Shown: positions 27,062-36,193, counted from the first letter of the stretch. The stretch is DNA of 64,000 nucleotides from Afipia sp. P52-10 (GCF_000516555.1 NZ_AZSJ01000007.1:232511-296510); one strand, 5' to 3'. Made by a program: numbers and translations. Notes: generated by a model from the sequence alone, not told the origin.

Positions 27062-27104
27062 AGAAATTGGGCGCAAATTGTCTTCATCGAATTGGAGGCT
27101 GCTC

Positions 27105-28004
27105 ATGCGCGTGTTTGTTACGGGTGCGACCGGGAATATCGGCTCAAGGGTCGTGAAGGAGCTGATTGCGGCGGATCATCAGGTGATCGGCCTTTGCCGA
27201 TCCGAAGACAAGGCGGCCGCATTGGCCGCGGCTGGAGCCGAAGTTTACCGAGGATTGATCACGGATTCCGATCGTCTGAAGGAAGGCATCGCGCGATCCG
27301 ACGGCGTCATCCATCTGGCCTTCAATCACGACTTCTCGAAATTCGTCCAGAACTGCGAGGATGATCGCAGAGTCATCAAGGCGCTCGGTTCGGCGCTTGC
27401 GGGCTCGGATCGCCCATTGATCGTCACCTCCGGAACTCCGATCGCCAACACGGTGCCGGGCGAACCTGCCAGGGAAGACAATGCGACTTTCGGATCCGAT
27501 ATCAATCCGCGCGCAGCCTCTGAAGAAGCTGCTGCCGCAGTGGCCGCAGAGGGCGTCAATGTCTCGGTCGTGCGGCTCCCGCAAGTCCATGATCCGGTAA
27601 CGCAGGGGCTCATCACTTACGTCATCGAATTGTATCGCGAAAAGGGCGTGTGCGCTTATGTCGGAGATGGTCTCAACCGCTGGCCTGCGGCGCACGTTCT
27701 GGACGTCGCCCAACTTTATAGGCTGGCTATCGAAAAGGCGGAGCCGGGCGCAAAATATCACGCCGTCGCTGAGGAAGGCGTGCCGGTGCGCGACATTGTC
27801 GAAACCCTCGGCCGGCGCTTGCAACTGCCCGTCAAATCCATTGCTCCGGAAGAGACCCAGTCTTTCTTCGGCTGGCTCGCGATGATTGCCGCGCACGACA
27901 TGCCGGCCTCCAGCGCACAGACGCGGGAAAAGCTGGGCTGGAAGCCCAAGTCACACGGACTGCTTGCCGAACTCGAAATGCTGGAAGTCCCCTCTCGCCA
28001 ATAA
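27105..28004 (+). CDS. NAD(P)-binding extended SDR (NmrA/UDP-glucose epimerase-like)
   Basis: The 299-residue Rossmann protein begins MRVFVTGATGNIGSRVVKEL, with the TGxxGxxG motif. It continues with a hydrophobic strand VIGLCRSEDKAAAL, the segment GVIHLAFNHDF and a C-terminal substrate part (LGRRLQLPVKSIAPEE, ending EKLGWKPKSHGLLAEL). The motif YxxxK of standard SDRs is not evident, as in atypical or extended members. I chose ATG 27105, with GAGG upstream, over 27078. Proteins of this group are often annotated as SDR-family oxidoreductases linked to MmyB-type regulators. The substrate is unknown. Confidence 0.82.
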   Translation: MRVFVTGATGNIGSRVVKELIAADHQVIGLCRSEDKAAALAAAGAEVYRGLITDSDRLKEGIARSDGVIHLAFNHDFSKFVQNCEDDRRVIKALGSALAGSDRPLIVTSGTPIANTVPGEPAREDNATFGSDINPRAASEEAAAAVAAEGVNVSVVRLPQVHDPVTQGLITYVIELYREKGVCAYVGDGLNRWPAAHVLDVAQLYRLAIEKAEPGAKYHAVAEEGVPVRDIVETLGRRLQLPVKSIAPEETQSFFGWLAMIAAHDMPASSAQTREKLGWKPKSHGLLAELEMLEVPSRQ

Positions 28005-28161
28005 TTGCGGGGGCACGATTGCCTCGAATGTTGAGGATTCGGGGGTGTCGCCGACGCAGATCAGACGGCACCTCCACCCGCTCTGAATGTAAGAAATCCA
28101 CCATGACACCGATGCTTCATTCACCTGACGGGTCGAACTGCCGGCGATTCCACAGCGAAGA

Positions 28162-28659
28162 TTAGTTTGCGGACAGGTTCGACCGTGCCAGTCCCTTGGC
28201 CATGCCCTCGGCGAGCTTCGCCATGAGACGCACCAGTTCGTCGAGGTCCTCGCGAGACCAGTCGCGGAACAGTTCCAGCGCCATAGTCTCACGGGCGGCA
28301 TCGAGAGCGTCGGTCGCCGACTTTCCTCGCGGCGTGATGATCGCCTCGCGCACGCGCTTGTCCGCCGTCCCGGGCCGACGCTCGACGAGACCGAGTTCTT
28401 CCAGTCGCGCCACCTGGCGACTGACCGTCGTGTAATCACGGCCAACCCTGCCGGCGAGATCGACGACCCCGATCGGTCCCTTGCGCTCGACGAAGACGAG
28501 CAGAGGGAAGAGCGCCCGTTCAAGCGTCAGGCCGGCCAACGCCAGCAACTCATCGTCCCGTTCCGGCCGGTTCATTACCGTCACGATCTCGAGCAGTGAC
28601 GCATGCAGGGAGGGAAACAGCGCCTTGATATGTGCATTATGCACTTTGTTTGTTGACAT
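28162..28659 (-). CDS. MarR-family transcriptional regulator
   Basis: The 165-residue winged-helix protein has the MarR core GPIGVVDLAGRVGRDYTTVS and RQVARLEELGLVERRPGTAD, then KRVREAIITPRGK, flanked by dimerisation helices. ATG 28659 (MSTNKVHNAHIKAL) is preceded by GGAGG at 7 bases. The open frame reaches 28869 only because it runs antisense through the neighbouring gene. It is divergent from a FAD monooxygenase with 47 bases between starts. Two near-identical palindromes lie in the gap and within its own first codons, so it probably represses both genes and releases on binding an aromatic ligand. Confidence 0.9.
   Translation of the reverse strand: MSTNKVHNAHIKALFPSLHASLLEIVTVMNRPERDDELLALAGLTLERALFPLLVFVERKGPIGVVDLAGRVGRDYTTVSRQVARLEELGLVERRPGTADKRVREAIITPRGKSATDALDAARETMALELFRDWSREDLDELVRLMAKLAEGMAKGLARSNLSAN
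28630..28646. promoter_or_regulatory. Second MarR operator, inside the marR-like gene
   Basis: ATGTGCATTATGCACTT is a 17-base palindrome with one mismatch, centred at 28638, within codons 5-10 of the regulator. It differs from the perfect site at 28679 by three bases, in matching places of the arms (Y/R pair) and at the end. Confidence 0.7.
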
Positions 28660-28678
28660 CCACCACGCCTCCATAGAT

Positions 28679-28695
28679 ATGTGTATTATACACAT
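28679..28695. promoter_or_regulatory. Perfect 17-bp palindromic operator between marR-like and monooxygenase genes
   Basis: ATGTGTATTATACACAT is fully symmetrical around 28687. It lies 2 bases upstream of the AGGAGG ribosome binding site of the monooxygenase gene and 20 bases from the MarR start. Half sites spaced like this fit MarR-family dimers, and binding would block both divergent promoters. Confidence 0.75.
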
Positions 28696-28706
28696 AGGAG
28701 GCTCGA

Positions 28707-30197
28707 TTGAAAGAGCAAAACCCACCTGCGGTTCTGATTTGCGGCGCCGGCGCCGCCGGCCTGACACTCGCGATTGACCTAGCGAGAAGAGGCGTGCGGT
28801 TCCGACTGATCGAGAAGCTGGACCGACCGTTCGCCGGCTCGCGCGGCAAGGGCATCCAGCCCCGTTCACAGGAAGTATTTGAGGATCTCGGGGTGCTTGA
28901 CCGGCTCGTTGCCACCGGCGGTGTCTACCCGCCGCTACGCGAGTATCATGATGACGGCGGCCACACAGATATTGTCCTCGAGGTCGAACCGCCGACTCCG
29001 GCTGAGCCCTACCATATCCCCCTCATGCTCCCGCAGTTTCTGACCGAGCGAATGCTACGCGATCGCCTCGTCGAGCTTGGCGGCAACGTCGACTTCGGGT
29101 GCGAACTGGTCCGCTTCGAGCAGGGCAAGGATGGCGTTACGGCGCGTCTTGTCAGCCCCGCCGGTGAGGAGATGGTTCATGTTCGATATCTGATAGCGGC
29201 CGACGGTGGTCGCAGCTTCATTCGTAACGCCCTGGGCATCGACTTTCCCGGCAAGACACTCGGGGCGCGAGCGATGGTGGCCGATGTCGATCTGGTCGGG
29301 CTGAGCCGTGACGCGTGGCATCAATATCATGTCGGCGACAAGCGGCAGCTGATGTCAATCTGTCCGCTCGCCGGGACCGATCTGTTCCAGATCCAACGAG
29401 CAATCCCAATCGAAGGAGAAGCGGACCTCTCCGCCGATGCGCTCAACATCATGGTCGCGGAGCGAACCGGACGCGACGATATCCATGTTTGCTCGGTGTC
29501 GTGGGCTTCGGCCTATACGATGAGCGCGCGCTTAGCGGATCGCTACAGCGTCGGCCGCATCTTCCTGATCGGCGACGCCGCGCACGTCCATCCGCCCACG
29601 GGCGGGCAAGGCCTCAATACGAGCGTTCAGGATGCTTACAATCTCGGCTGGAAGCTGGCGGCGGTGCTAGGCGGCGCGCCTGATAAGCTGCTCGATACCT
29701 ATGAGGAAGAGAGGCGGCCGGTGGCGGAAGAGATGCTGGGTCTCTCAACCCGGCTGCTCGAAGCGCAGAAACGCGGCTCCATGCGCCGCGGACGCGAAGT
29801 CCATCAACTAGACATCGGTTATCCGGAATCGGCGCTCAGCTTTAATCCATCGCCTCGGTCCGGCATCCTCCTCGCGGGTGACCGAGCGCCGGACGCGTCG
29901 CTGCGCGGGGCGGCCGGTTGCCCCAGGCGTCTGTTCGATCTATTCGCCGGTACGCACTGGAGCCTGATTGGTTATGAAACGACCCACGAAATCGCGCGTC
30001 CTCGAGGCGATCTCCGCATCCATCACGTTGGAGTCGGACACGAGCTTGCAGATGATGGAGGCCATTTCTGCGACGCCTATGGCCTTATGCCTGGCGAGTG
30101 GGTTCTGATTCGGCCTGATGGCTATGTGAGCGCGATCTTCGGCTCCGATGAAGCCGGCGCGCTCGAAGGCTATCTCGAGGAGGTGGGCCTGGACTAA
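28707..30197 (+). CDS. FAD-dependent aromatic monooxygenase (PheA/TfdB family)
   Basis: This 496-residue group A flavoprotein hydroxylase would use NAD(P)H and O2 to hydroxylate a phenolic substrate. It has the FAD motif GAGAAGLTLAIDLARRG near residue 12, the ADGGRSFIRNALG (DG-type) segment near 165, and GDAAHVHPPTGGQGLNTSVQ near 290. The last 110 residues form the thioredoxin-like C-terminal domain (GILLAGDRAPDASL, then VLIRPDGYVSAIFG). The start is TTG 28707 with AGGAGG five bases upstream, unusual but well supported. Paired with the MarR gene, it looks like an inducible aromatic compound module. Confidence 0.9.
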   Translation: MKEQNPPAVLICGAGAAGLTLAIDLARRGVRFRLIEKLDRPFAGSRGKGIQPRSQEVFEDLGVLDRLVATGGVYPPLREYHDDGGHTDIVLEVEPPTPAEPYHIPLMLPQFLTERMLRDRLVELGGNVDFGCELVRFEQGKDGVTARLVSPAGEEMVHVRYLIAADGGRSFIRNALGIDFPGKTLGARAMVADVDLVGLSRDAWHQYHVGDKRQLMSICPLAGTDLFQIQRAIPIEGEADLSADALNIMVAERTGRDDIHVCSVSWASAYTMSARLADRYSVGRIFLIGDAAHVHPPTGGQGLNTSVQDAYNLGWKLAAVLGGAPDKLLDTYEEERRPVAEEMLGLSTRLLEAQKRGSMRRGREVHQLDIGYPESALSFNPSPRSGILLAGDRAPDASLRGAAGCPRRLFDLFAGTHWSLIGYETTHEIARPRGDLRIHHVGVGHELADDGGHFCDAYGLMPGEWVLIRPDGYVSAIFGSDEAGALEGYLEEVGLD

Positions 30198-30373
30198 GGT
30201 AGGTCATCGAACTGCCGCACGCTATCGCCAATGCCATCGGCCAATATCCGGGCTACTACGATCGCGGCTGAGCTTGCGGGGAGGGCCGCTCTCTGTGTGG
30301 CCCTCTACCTCAAGCGGATTCACGTGAGGGCTGCTCGTCGACGACACGCGCTTCGCCGTCGCGCAGGGCAGTC

Positions 30374-30742
30374 CTACTGCAATGGAGTGCCGCCGCGGCC
30401 ATCGTCGGGCTTGCGCCTGCGGAATTTGAAGAGCCCGCGCTCCTTTTCCAGCACCCGCCGATAATTCCGCGCCGGCATCGGTGCGACTCGTGCCTCGCGA
30501 TCGAGCTCTCGCAAAGCCTCAATGATGTCGTCAAAGCGGACGACCTTCTTACCGTCGGGCGTCTGCCGCAGCGCCGGCGCGGCTTCCACGGCGCAGGCAT
30601 CAGAAGCCCATGAGGCAAGGATCGCGCGTTTCTCGTTCAGGGTGAGATCTGGATCGCTTAGCACATCCCTCGGATGATCGAAGGCTGCGGCCGGATGCAG
30701 CAGAGAATCAAGATTTAAGACGTCATCGCTTTTGTGAGCCAT
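30374..30742 (-). CDS. Conserved hypothetical protein (LTLNEKRAILASWASDACAVE type)
   Basis: The 122-residue soluble protein starts MAHKSDDVLNLDSLLHPA and includes DVLSDPDLTLNEKRAILASW and ASDACAVEAAPALR, then a helical segment FDDIIEALRELD and a basic tail. I recognise this arrangement from small uncharacterised proteins widespread in Bradyrhizobium-type genomes, but no function is known. ATG 30742 has AGGA upstream; the longer frame to 30853 adds unrelated residues. It stands alone, convergent with the monooxygenase. Confidence 0.75.
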   Translation of the reverse strand: MAHKSDDVLNLDSLLHPAAAFDHPRDVLSDPDLTLNEKRAILASWASDACAVEAAPALRQTPDGKKVVRFDDIIEALRELDREARVAPMPARNYRRVLEKERGLFKFRRRKPDDGRGGTPLQ

Positions 30743-30905
30743 GGTGTCCTCCGGTCGTCCAACATTCCTCGCTTTCGTTGGTTCTTGACGGCGGCTTTCG
30801 CCGGGCGAAAATCCACTTAGGAGTGGAACGACCTTTTTCAAGAGGGAGCCCAAAAAAATCTATTCAAGAAGGGTGGGAGCTTTAGGTGGCTTTCGCAACG
30901 CCAAT

Positions 30906-31019
30906 ATGAAGCTTTACAGGCCCTCGTCGAGCCAGGACCAGTTAACGGCGCGCTTCTATGAAGCCGGGAAGATAGTCTCTGCCGTGTGCCTCAGCGAAGG
31001 ATCTGGCCGCGTTCGCTGA
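30906..31019 (+). pseudogene. Scrap of a DJ-1/PfpI-family gene
   Basis: A 37-codon frame reads SSQDQLTARFYEAGKIVSAV followed by C and then diverges. In DJ-1/PfpI proteins the pattern F-Y-x-A-G-K-x-V-x-A-V-C-H-G surrounds the nucleophilic Cys. Here the Cys remains but the His-Gly that should follow is replaced (CLSEG). Flanking parts of the family are missing, so it is a remnant only. Confidence 0.45.
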
Positions 31020-31040
31020 AGGCGGTGGACGCTGCAGAAG

Positions 31041-33434
31041 TTATTCGGGCACCTGCTGGCCGACGGTTGCGGATGAGGCCGCAGATGGGGATTTCACCGG
31101 GGCCTCATCCGCCTCACTCGGCGTAATGATGGCTGCGACATCGGCGGCCATGGTTTCCAGCAATGCGATCTCATCGTCCTTCAGGATACGCGGTTCAGTA
31201 TCCAGAATACACAGCGCCCCCACGATAAGGCCATTGGACACGCGCAGTGGCGCACCGGCGTAAAAGCGCACGTCCCACTGCTTGATCGTCTCATTGTCGG
31301 CAAAACGGGGGTCGCGCTGGATATCCGGAACCATGAGTGACTCGTTGTTGCCGACCACATAGTTGCAGATCGCATGTTCGCGGTCCATCGGGAGCAAGGT
31401 CCCGGCATCGTCGGTGACCGCATTCGGGAACGTTCCACTTTGTCCCACGAAGTACTCGCGGTTCTTGTCGATCGTGGAAATCACGGCAAGGTTGGTGTTA
31501 AAGACATCGGCGGCGCGCTTGGCCAGCGCATCCAGCGCATCACGCTTCTTGTCTTCCAGCACTCCGGTCGCTTGCAGCGCGTCCACACGTTCGGCGTCGT
31601 TGTCCGGTAGCGCGGCCTCCTGAGCCGCCTTTGCTTCTTCTGGATTAAGAATTCGATGGATACGGAGAACTGCCTCTTGCACTGACGTCACGACTGCATC
31701 GGCTTTGAGTGCTTCAACGGATTCGTCCGTCAACAACTCTTGCGGCGCGTTCCATAGCGCCAGAACGATGCGCAAGTCCGGCCATCGTCGCCGCAGACGC
31801 TGACAGGCGTGGCGCGCAGGGATGGCCGGACTCGAAGTGAAGTAGCTAAGACAGACGATATTCGCGCCTTTCAGATCAAGCTTGGCAATGTAGTCGGCAT
31901 TCACGCTGGCAGGGGGTTGGACATCCGCGGCGATTCCTTGGATGGCGAGCGCATGGGCGAGCATCTCGCCTGCTGCAGCATCGATCTCCCATTTTCCTCC
32001 GATGCACAGGACCACAGGTCTTGCCTCCGGGCTGAGGGAGGAAGGGTATTGATCTCTCAGATCGTCGAGCAGTGTATCCATTCCGTTTACCAGGCGCAGC
32101 CGGTGCTCGGCGCTCGCATTGCGAAGATGTTCTTGGCTTGCCAGCCGGAGAACTTCAATGCCGGTTGTGTCATAGAATGAAACGACCGAAGACGTTTCGA
32201 TCTCGGTGCTCGCGATCTCGACAGCTTCGTCGACGTCATTTGCGATTAGTCGTTGATAGATGCGGACGGGAACATCTAGCGCAGGCGCAGAGCCCAGCAT
32301 GGTGTCGAGGAATTGCAGTTGGGGCAGATTACGTCCGAGGACCAGGAGACAGACCGTGAGGGGCGTGGATAAAATAAGCCCCACAGGCCCCCATAGCGCT
32401 GTCCAGAACATCGCCGCGGCGATCAGCGATATCGCTGACAGACCGGTGCTGGTGCCATAGAGGAGCGGCTCGACAATATTGTTGCTTGCCAGCTCGAGGA
32501 TAACAATCAACGCAATGGTCCAGAGCAGCATGCTCCAACCACAGTCGACGGCAAAGGCGAGGGCGATGGGAAAGATCGCGGCAAGTAGAGGGCCGATATA
32601 GGGGACGAAGCGCATGGTTGCGGCCACGGCGCCCCACAGCAAGGCGCCTGGCACACCAATGATCCAGAGGCCGAGAGCGAGTGGCACGCCGTAGCTGACG
32701 TTTACAAGCAATTGCATCAGCAGATATTTGCTGATGCGCGCGCCGGTCTCCTCGATGGCATCGGTTGAACGATGAAAGTTTTCCCCCAGCAGGCGCAGGA
32801 ATCGATCTCGAAGATCGCCAATATCAAGCAGTGCCAGAAAGACGAAGATAAAGATGATGCCAGCGGTAGCGAGCGGCTCCAAGGACCGCAAAAGCCAAGT
32901 AGATGCCTGTTCAAACGGCGATTGAGGCGTGGGGACGACTTCGACGCGCTCTGGACGTGGGCCGTCGGCGGGCTTCTCGTCCTTCGACTCGACCTCTTTC
33001 TGAACTCGTTCGACGGTTTTCAGGACACCATCGAACAATCCAGGCGCCTTGAGGTTCTCGCGCAGATCCGACAGCTTTTTCAGCATCGTTGATTGATAAG
33101 CCGGAAGCTCGACCGCGATCGAACGGACCTGTGCACCGAGAATGATGCCTAAACCTGTCAGGGTGCACAGGACGATTACCATGACGACGCTGGTTGCGAG
33201 CAGCCTCGGTAGGCCGCGCCGTACCAACCACGTGACCGCCGGGTTAAGCGCGAACGTAATCAGGAACGCAGTTGCTAGCGGAATCAGTATGTCACGGCCG
33301 AAGTACAGGCCGACAATGATGACCGCGGCCGACACCAGCGCCGCGGCTAGCTTCTTAATGTCTAGCTCGCCCGAAGAGATCGCATCACCACGGTCGGATC
33401 GTGATAGCCCTGTTCGTCGGGACGCATTGAACAT
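31041..33434 (-). CDS. AI-2E family permease fused to B12-binding-like region and GAF domain
   Basis: The first 400 residues of this 797-residue protein are an AI-2E/PerM-type permease: paired membrane segments with PLATAFLITFALNPAVTWLV and SNNIVEPLLYGTSTGLSA. A charged periplasmic insert lies at about 145-175. Residues about 455-590 form an alpha/beta region (VVLCIGGKWEIDAAAGEMLA, then ANIVCLSYFTSSP and DLRIVLALW) resembling a B12-binding fold without the usual DxHxxG ligand motif. Residues about 615-770 are a GAF domain (TNLAVISTIDKNREYFVGQS, ending GALCILDTEPR). A permease with two sensor-like C-terminal domains suggests signal-gated transport. The substrate is unknown. It is monocistronic. 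Confidence 0.8.
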   Translation of the reverse strand: MFNASRRTGLSRSDRGDAISSGELDIKKLAAALVSAAVIIVGLYFGRDILIPLATAFLITFALNPAVTWLVRRGLPRLLATSVVMVIVLCTLTGLGIILGAQVRSIAVELPAYQSTMLKKLSDLRENLKAPGLFDGVLKTVERVQKEVESKDEKPADGPRPERVEVVPTPQSPFEQASTWLLRSLEPLATAGIIFIFVFLALLDIGDLRDRFLRLLGENFHRSTDAIEETGARISKYLLMQLLVNVSYGVPLALGLWIIGVPGALLWGAVAATMRFVPYIGPLLAAIFPIALAFAVDCGWSMLLWTIALIVILELASNNIVEPLLYGTSTGLSAISLIAAAMFWTALWGPVGLILSTPLTVCLLVLGRNLPQLQFLDTMLGSAPALDVPVRIYQRLIANDVDEAVEIASTEIETSSVVSFYDTTGIEVLRLASQEHLRNASAEHRLRLVNGMDTLLDDLRDQYPSSLSPEARPVVLCIGGKWEIDAAAGEMLAHALAIQGIAADVQPPASVNADYIAKLDLKGANIVCLSYFTSSPAIPARHACQRLRRRWPDLRIVLALWNAPQELLTDESVEALKADAVVTSVQEAVLRIHRILNPEEAKAAQEAALPDNDAERVDALQATGVLEDKKRDALDALAKRAADVFNTNLAVISTIDKNREYFVGQSGTFPNAVTDDAGTLLPMDREHAICNYVVGNNESLMVPDIQRDPRFADNETIKQWDVRFYAGAPLRVSNGLIVGALCILDTEPRILKDDEIALLETMAADVAAIITPSEADEAPVKSPSAASSATVGQQVPE

Positions 33435-33800
33435 GTTGCTCCGCCCTTGACCACGGAAAACGCCATAGCTTCCTCTAAGTTCCGGTGCGCTTTAACGTTA
33501 TCCGGCGGGCTCTTATTGTCCTTCGGAGGGTGAGATCATGAGCACATGGATTCATCGGCGATGTCGGCAGGCCTATGCCGTAGATACGTGTAATCGCTCA
33601 GCCGAAGGCGGCATCATGCTGGCGCAAAATCGCGAAAACCTCGGCTTTTTAAGGTTATCGTTTGCTTGCGGTTGTCGGTGACATTTTTCTACGCTTGGTA
33701 ACGAGAGCGGGCGAGCTTTCTTCCGTCCCCCCCCGGAAGCTTCGCGCGCATAGCAGTCCGATCCGATCCAGGATGGGTCCTGATCGGACTGCTCATTTCT
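33435..33800. other. Intergenic region with long hairpin
   Basis: These 366 bases lie upstream of the permease gene (minus strand) and before a small plus-strand gene. Short open frames here lack protein character. The region should contain the permease promoter, which I cannot pinpoint, and it holds the hairpin at 33752-33793. Confidence 0.5.
33752..33793. repeat. Long imperfect hairpin
   Basis: AGCAGTCCGATC (33752-33763) pairs perfectly with GATCGGACTGCT (33782-33793). The interior can also pair in register (GATC, AGGA / TCCT, GATC) around a short TGGG loop. No T run follows, so it is not a standard terminator. It could be a structured RNA element or protein site. Confidence 0.6.
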
Positions 33801-34154
33801 ATGGGCGGGGCCGTTTCGATCAGGGGATTGGATGGCTTTCAGATAACGTCGCCTTTGGACTGCTGCCTAAAAATATTGCTTGAAGGTACTTTCCTTAAGA
33901 GCAACAAATCAGAGCGCCAAGAATTGAGCTCCCGTATATTGATATTACGAGGAGCGGACGATGACCGCGTCCGGAAAGCCATTTTTTTGTCCGCGGAAGA
34001 GATTGAAGATTTGATCCGCGAGTGCATTGCCCGCGCTGAACGATTGCCCGATGGCCAGGCTCGAGATGAATTACTCGCCGAAGTTTCGCGCTTGCGAATG
34101 TACGCATCTGCGAAACGCTGGATTGCCTCACCAGGCTTAAGGCGTGGAGCCTGA
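33801..34154 (+). CDS. Small hypothetical helical protein
   Basis: The second half of this 117-codon frame is convincing protein: FLSAEEIEDLIRECIARAER, then LPDGQARDELLAEVSRLRMY and ASAKRWIASPGLRRG form amphipathic helices. Similar short proteins ending in Y-A-x-A-K-R-W are frequent in this bacterial group, from general recollection. The first 30 residues look random, so translation may begin further in, perhaps at a TTG near 33870. No function is known. Confidence 0.5.
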   Translation: MGGAVSIRGLDGFQITSPLDCCLKILLEGTFLKSNKSERQELSSRILILRGADDDRVRKAIFLSAEEIEDLIRECIARAERLPDGQARDELLAEVSRLRMYASAKRWIASPGLRRGA

Positions 34155-34517
34155 TGTTGGACTATCTCATCTCAGTTCCTGATCCGGAACAAACGTCCTA
34201 TGAACATCGTTATGACCGTCGACCCGTCTATGGAGGGATCAGCCCTGATCGCCGTTGCTCGCTCAGAGACCCAAAAGTGCCGGCGATCAGGGTCTCCAAA
34301 GTTTCGTGTTCTTCAGGAGCGCTGGTTTAGGCCGGCGCCGCGGATCGCCTCGCGCTTTGCCGTGGCCATTGTGGTGAAGTAACCGCGTTTCTGCTTGATG
34401 ATCCTCATGACCCAGGACTTGCGCTGCGCACGCCGATGGTCGCGCTGTTGCGCTGGGGACAGGGGCGTTGAATGCGTTAACGGCCCGCTTCACCCGCTTG
34501 CGCGGGCGACATGGAGG
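34155..34517. other. Gap between small hypothetical gene and HerA-like pseudogene
   Basis: These 363 bases hold a 60-codon plus-strand frame at 34200-34382 that lacks convincing composition. On the minus strand near 34312-34408 a short stretch (MRIIKQKRG and then, after a one-base shift, FTTMATAKREAI) might be a decayed small gene. I call no gene here. Confidence 0.4.
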
Positions 34518-36193
34518 TCATGCGAGCAGTTCCTGTGCCCAATTGGAAAGGGCCACGTATCCGGCGGCAGGCTTCGTTATCAGTCCAAGAGTTGAAAGCG
34601 AGCCAATCAGGTTGTTGAAGCCGCCGCTTGACGACGAGTAGTCGGTGCGCGCACCAAGTTCGTCGCGTGAAAGGTCGCCTGCGCCATTCAGCGCATCGAT
34701 CAGTTTGCGTTGCGGGTTGCTGAGATAGCTCAGCAGCATATTGCGCCCTTCGGCGGCATCCATCACGCCCTCGTCAACCAGCAGAGAGACGTGGCCCGGC
34801 ATCGGCTTGCCGATCGCACCGGCCGAGGCGAGACTGCCCAAGAGGTTGTTGAAGCCACCGGAGGAGGGGCTGTAGCCGGAAGCGGCGGCCACCATCTCGC
34901 GTGTCGGCGCTTCGTGGCCCAGCGCCTTCCACATGGCCAGCGAACGCAGGACGCGGTGCTGCGGGCCACTGAATTGGCGATTAGCCTTGATCAGCGGGGC
35001 TGTCGGCCGAACGGCGCGAACCGGCGGCGCAATGACCTGCCGCCTGGATAGAGGCGGCGGCATAGGACTATCGAGCGACGCAATCGACACGCCAGCTACG
35101 GCCAGAGCGTCCTTCAGGCGGCTCTCGACGGCCGCCAGCGCCGCCTTGGCGCGGCTCTCACCGCGCGCAAGCCCCTCAGCAAGCCCGTTCTGATAGGCCT
35201 CATCGACGGCCTTCGGATTGATTGCTGGCGCAATGGGGGTCTTGGCCGCCAGCTCTCGCTTGAGGCTGGCAATCTCCGCCTTCAGTGCCTTTGGATCGTT
35301 CGCCTTAGTCTCCGCCTCGACCTTGGATAGCCGCTCCTTGAGCCGGCCCAGATCCAGCGGCTTCAGTGTCGTGTCCTGGACCTTCTCGCCCCGTTTTGGC
35401 GTGCGAGAGCTGTCGAAGGTGACCTTCAGCGGGAACGCCGCGGTTTCGAGAACGCCGCGCGTCGGAATCCAGATGACGCCCCGACCGCGTTCGAGGCTGG
35501 GCAGGGACGCCAGGATGGCTTTGCCTTCCTGTTTGTCGGCCTGCCCTCGATCCACGCGCCGATTGCATCGCGATCCTGAGAGGCGGTCAGCTTGAATGAA
35601 ATGATGCCGTCAGCCTGGCTCAGCACGTCCTTGGAAAGGACCGCCGGCCGCTGGGTTATCAGCCACGGGATAAAACCCCGCACGCGACCGCGGCGAACGA
35701 TGGTCTCCATCATGCCGAGCAGCTTCGCGGCCTCACCCTCCTTGTCGAGCAGGCGCTGCGGCGCCCACATGTCAGCCTCGTCGATGATCAGGTGGATGGG
35801 CGAACCGTTCACGCCGCGGTAAAATGCGGTCAGAAAGGCCAGCATGAAACGGCGTTCACCCGCCTTGGTGCCGATCTGGCTCAGGTCGAGGATGCAGCTT
35901 TCGGCCATGCCAGCGACCGTCTCACCGATCAGCGCGCCCGCATGCTCGGTCAGCGTCAGGTCTCCATGCGAGCCGCCAAAGATCGGGATGTCGAAGGCCG
36001 ACGCGGAATTGCCATCGGCCTTGAGCCGCAAGCCCCACCATACGCCGAGCGGGTCGATGACGACGCAGCGGGCCTTAGCTTGCAAAAGCCGCTCTACGCA
36101 GCTTCCAGCGTTGTAGGTCTTGCCGCTGCCCGCCGTGCCGACGAACGCCAGCCGGTCATCTAGTGCTGCACTTGGGATCGGGTGTCGGCTCAT
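34518..36193 (-). pseudogene. HerA-like ATP-binding protein with one frameshift
   Basis: The first frame (36193 down to about 35546) encodes a RecA-like ATPase: Walker A FVGTAGSGKTYNAG near residue 17, Walker B HLIIDEADMW near 135, and FIPWLITQRPAVLSKD with the sensor Gln-Arg. It is the HerA/DUF853-type fold used by DNA translocases. The protein should continue IEGQADKQEGKAILASLPS, but this lies in the -1 frame. One G is missing from the run at 35544-35546. The second part (to 34518) has a coiled coil and two similar winged-helix-like repeats, each with S-S-G-G-F-N-N-L. Joined, it would be about 555 residues. GGAGGG precedes ATG 36193. No NurA-like partner is nearby. Confidence 0.75.

Noticed and set aside
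34312-34408. Small minus-strand gene starting MRIIKQKRG
   Set aside because: It needs a frameshift after nine codons to look protein-like, and the evidence is too thin to call.
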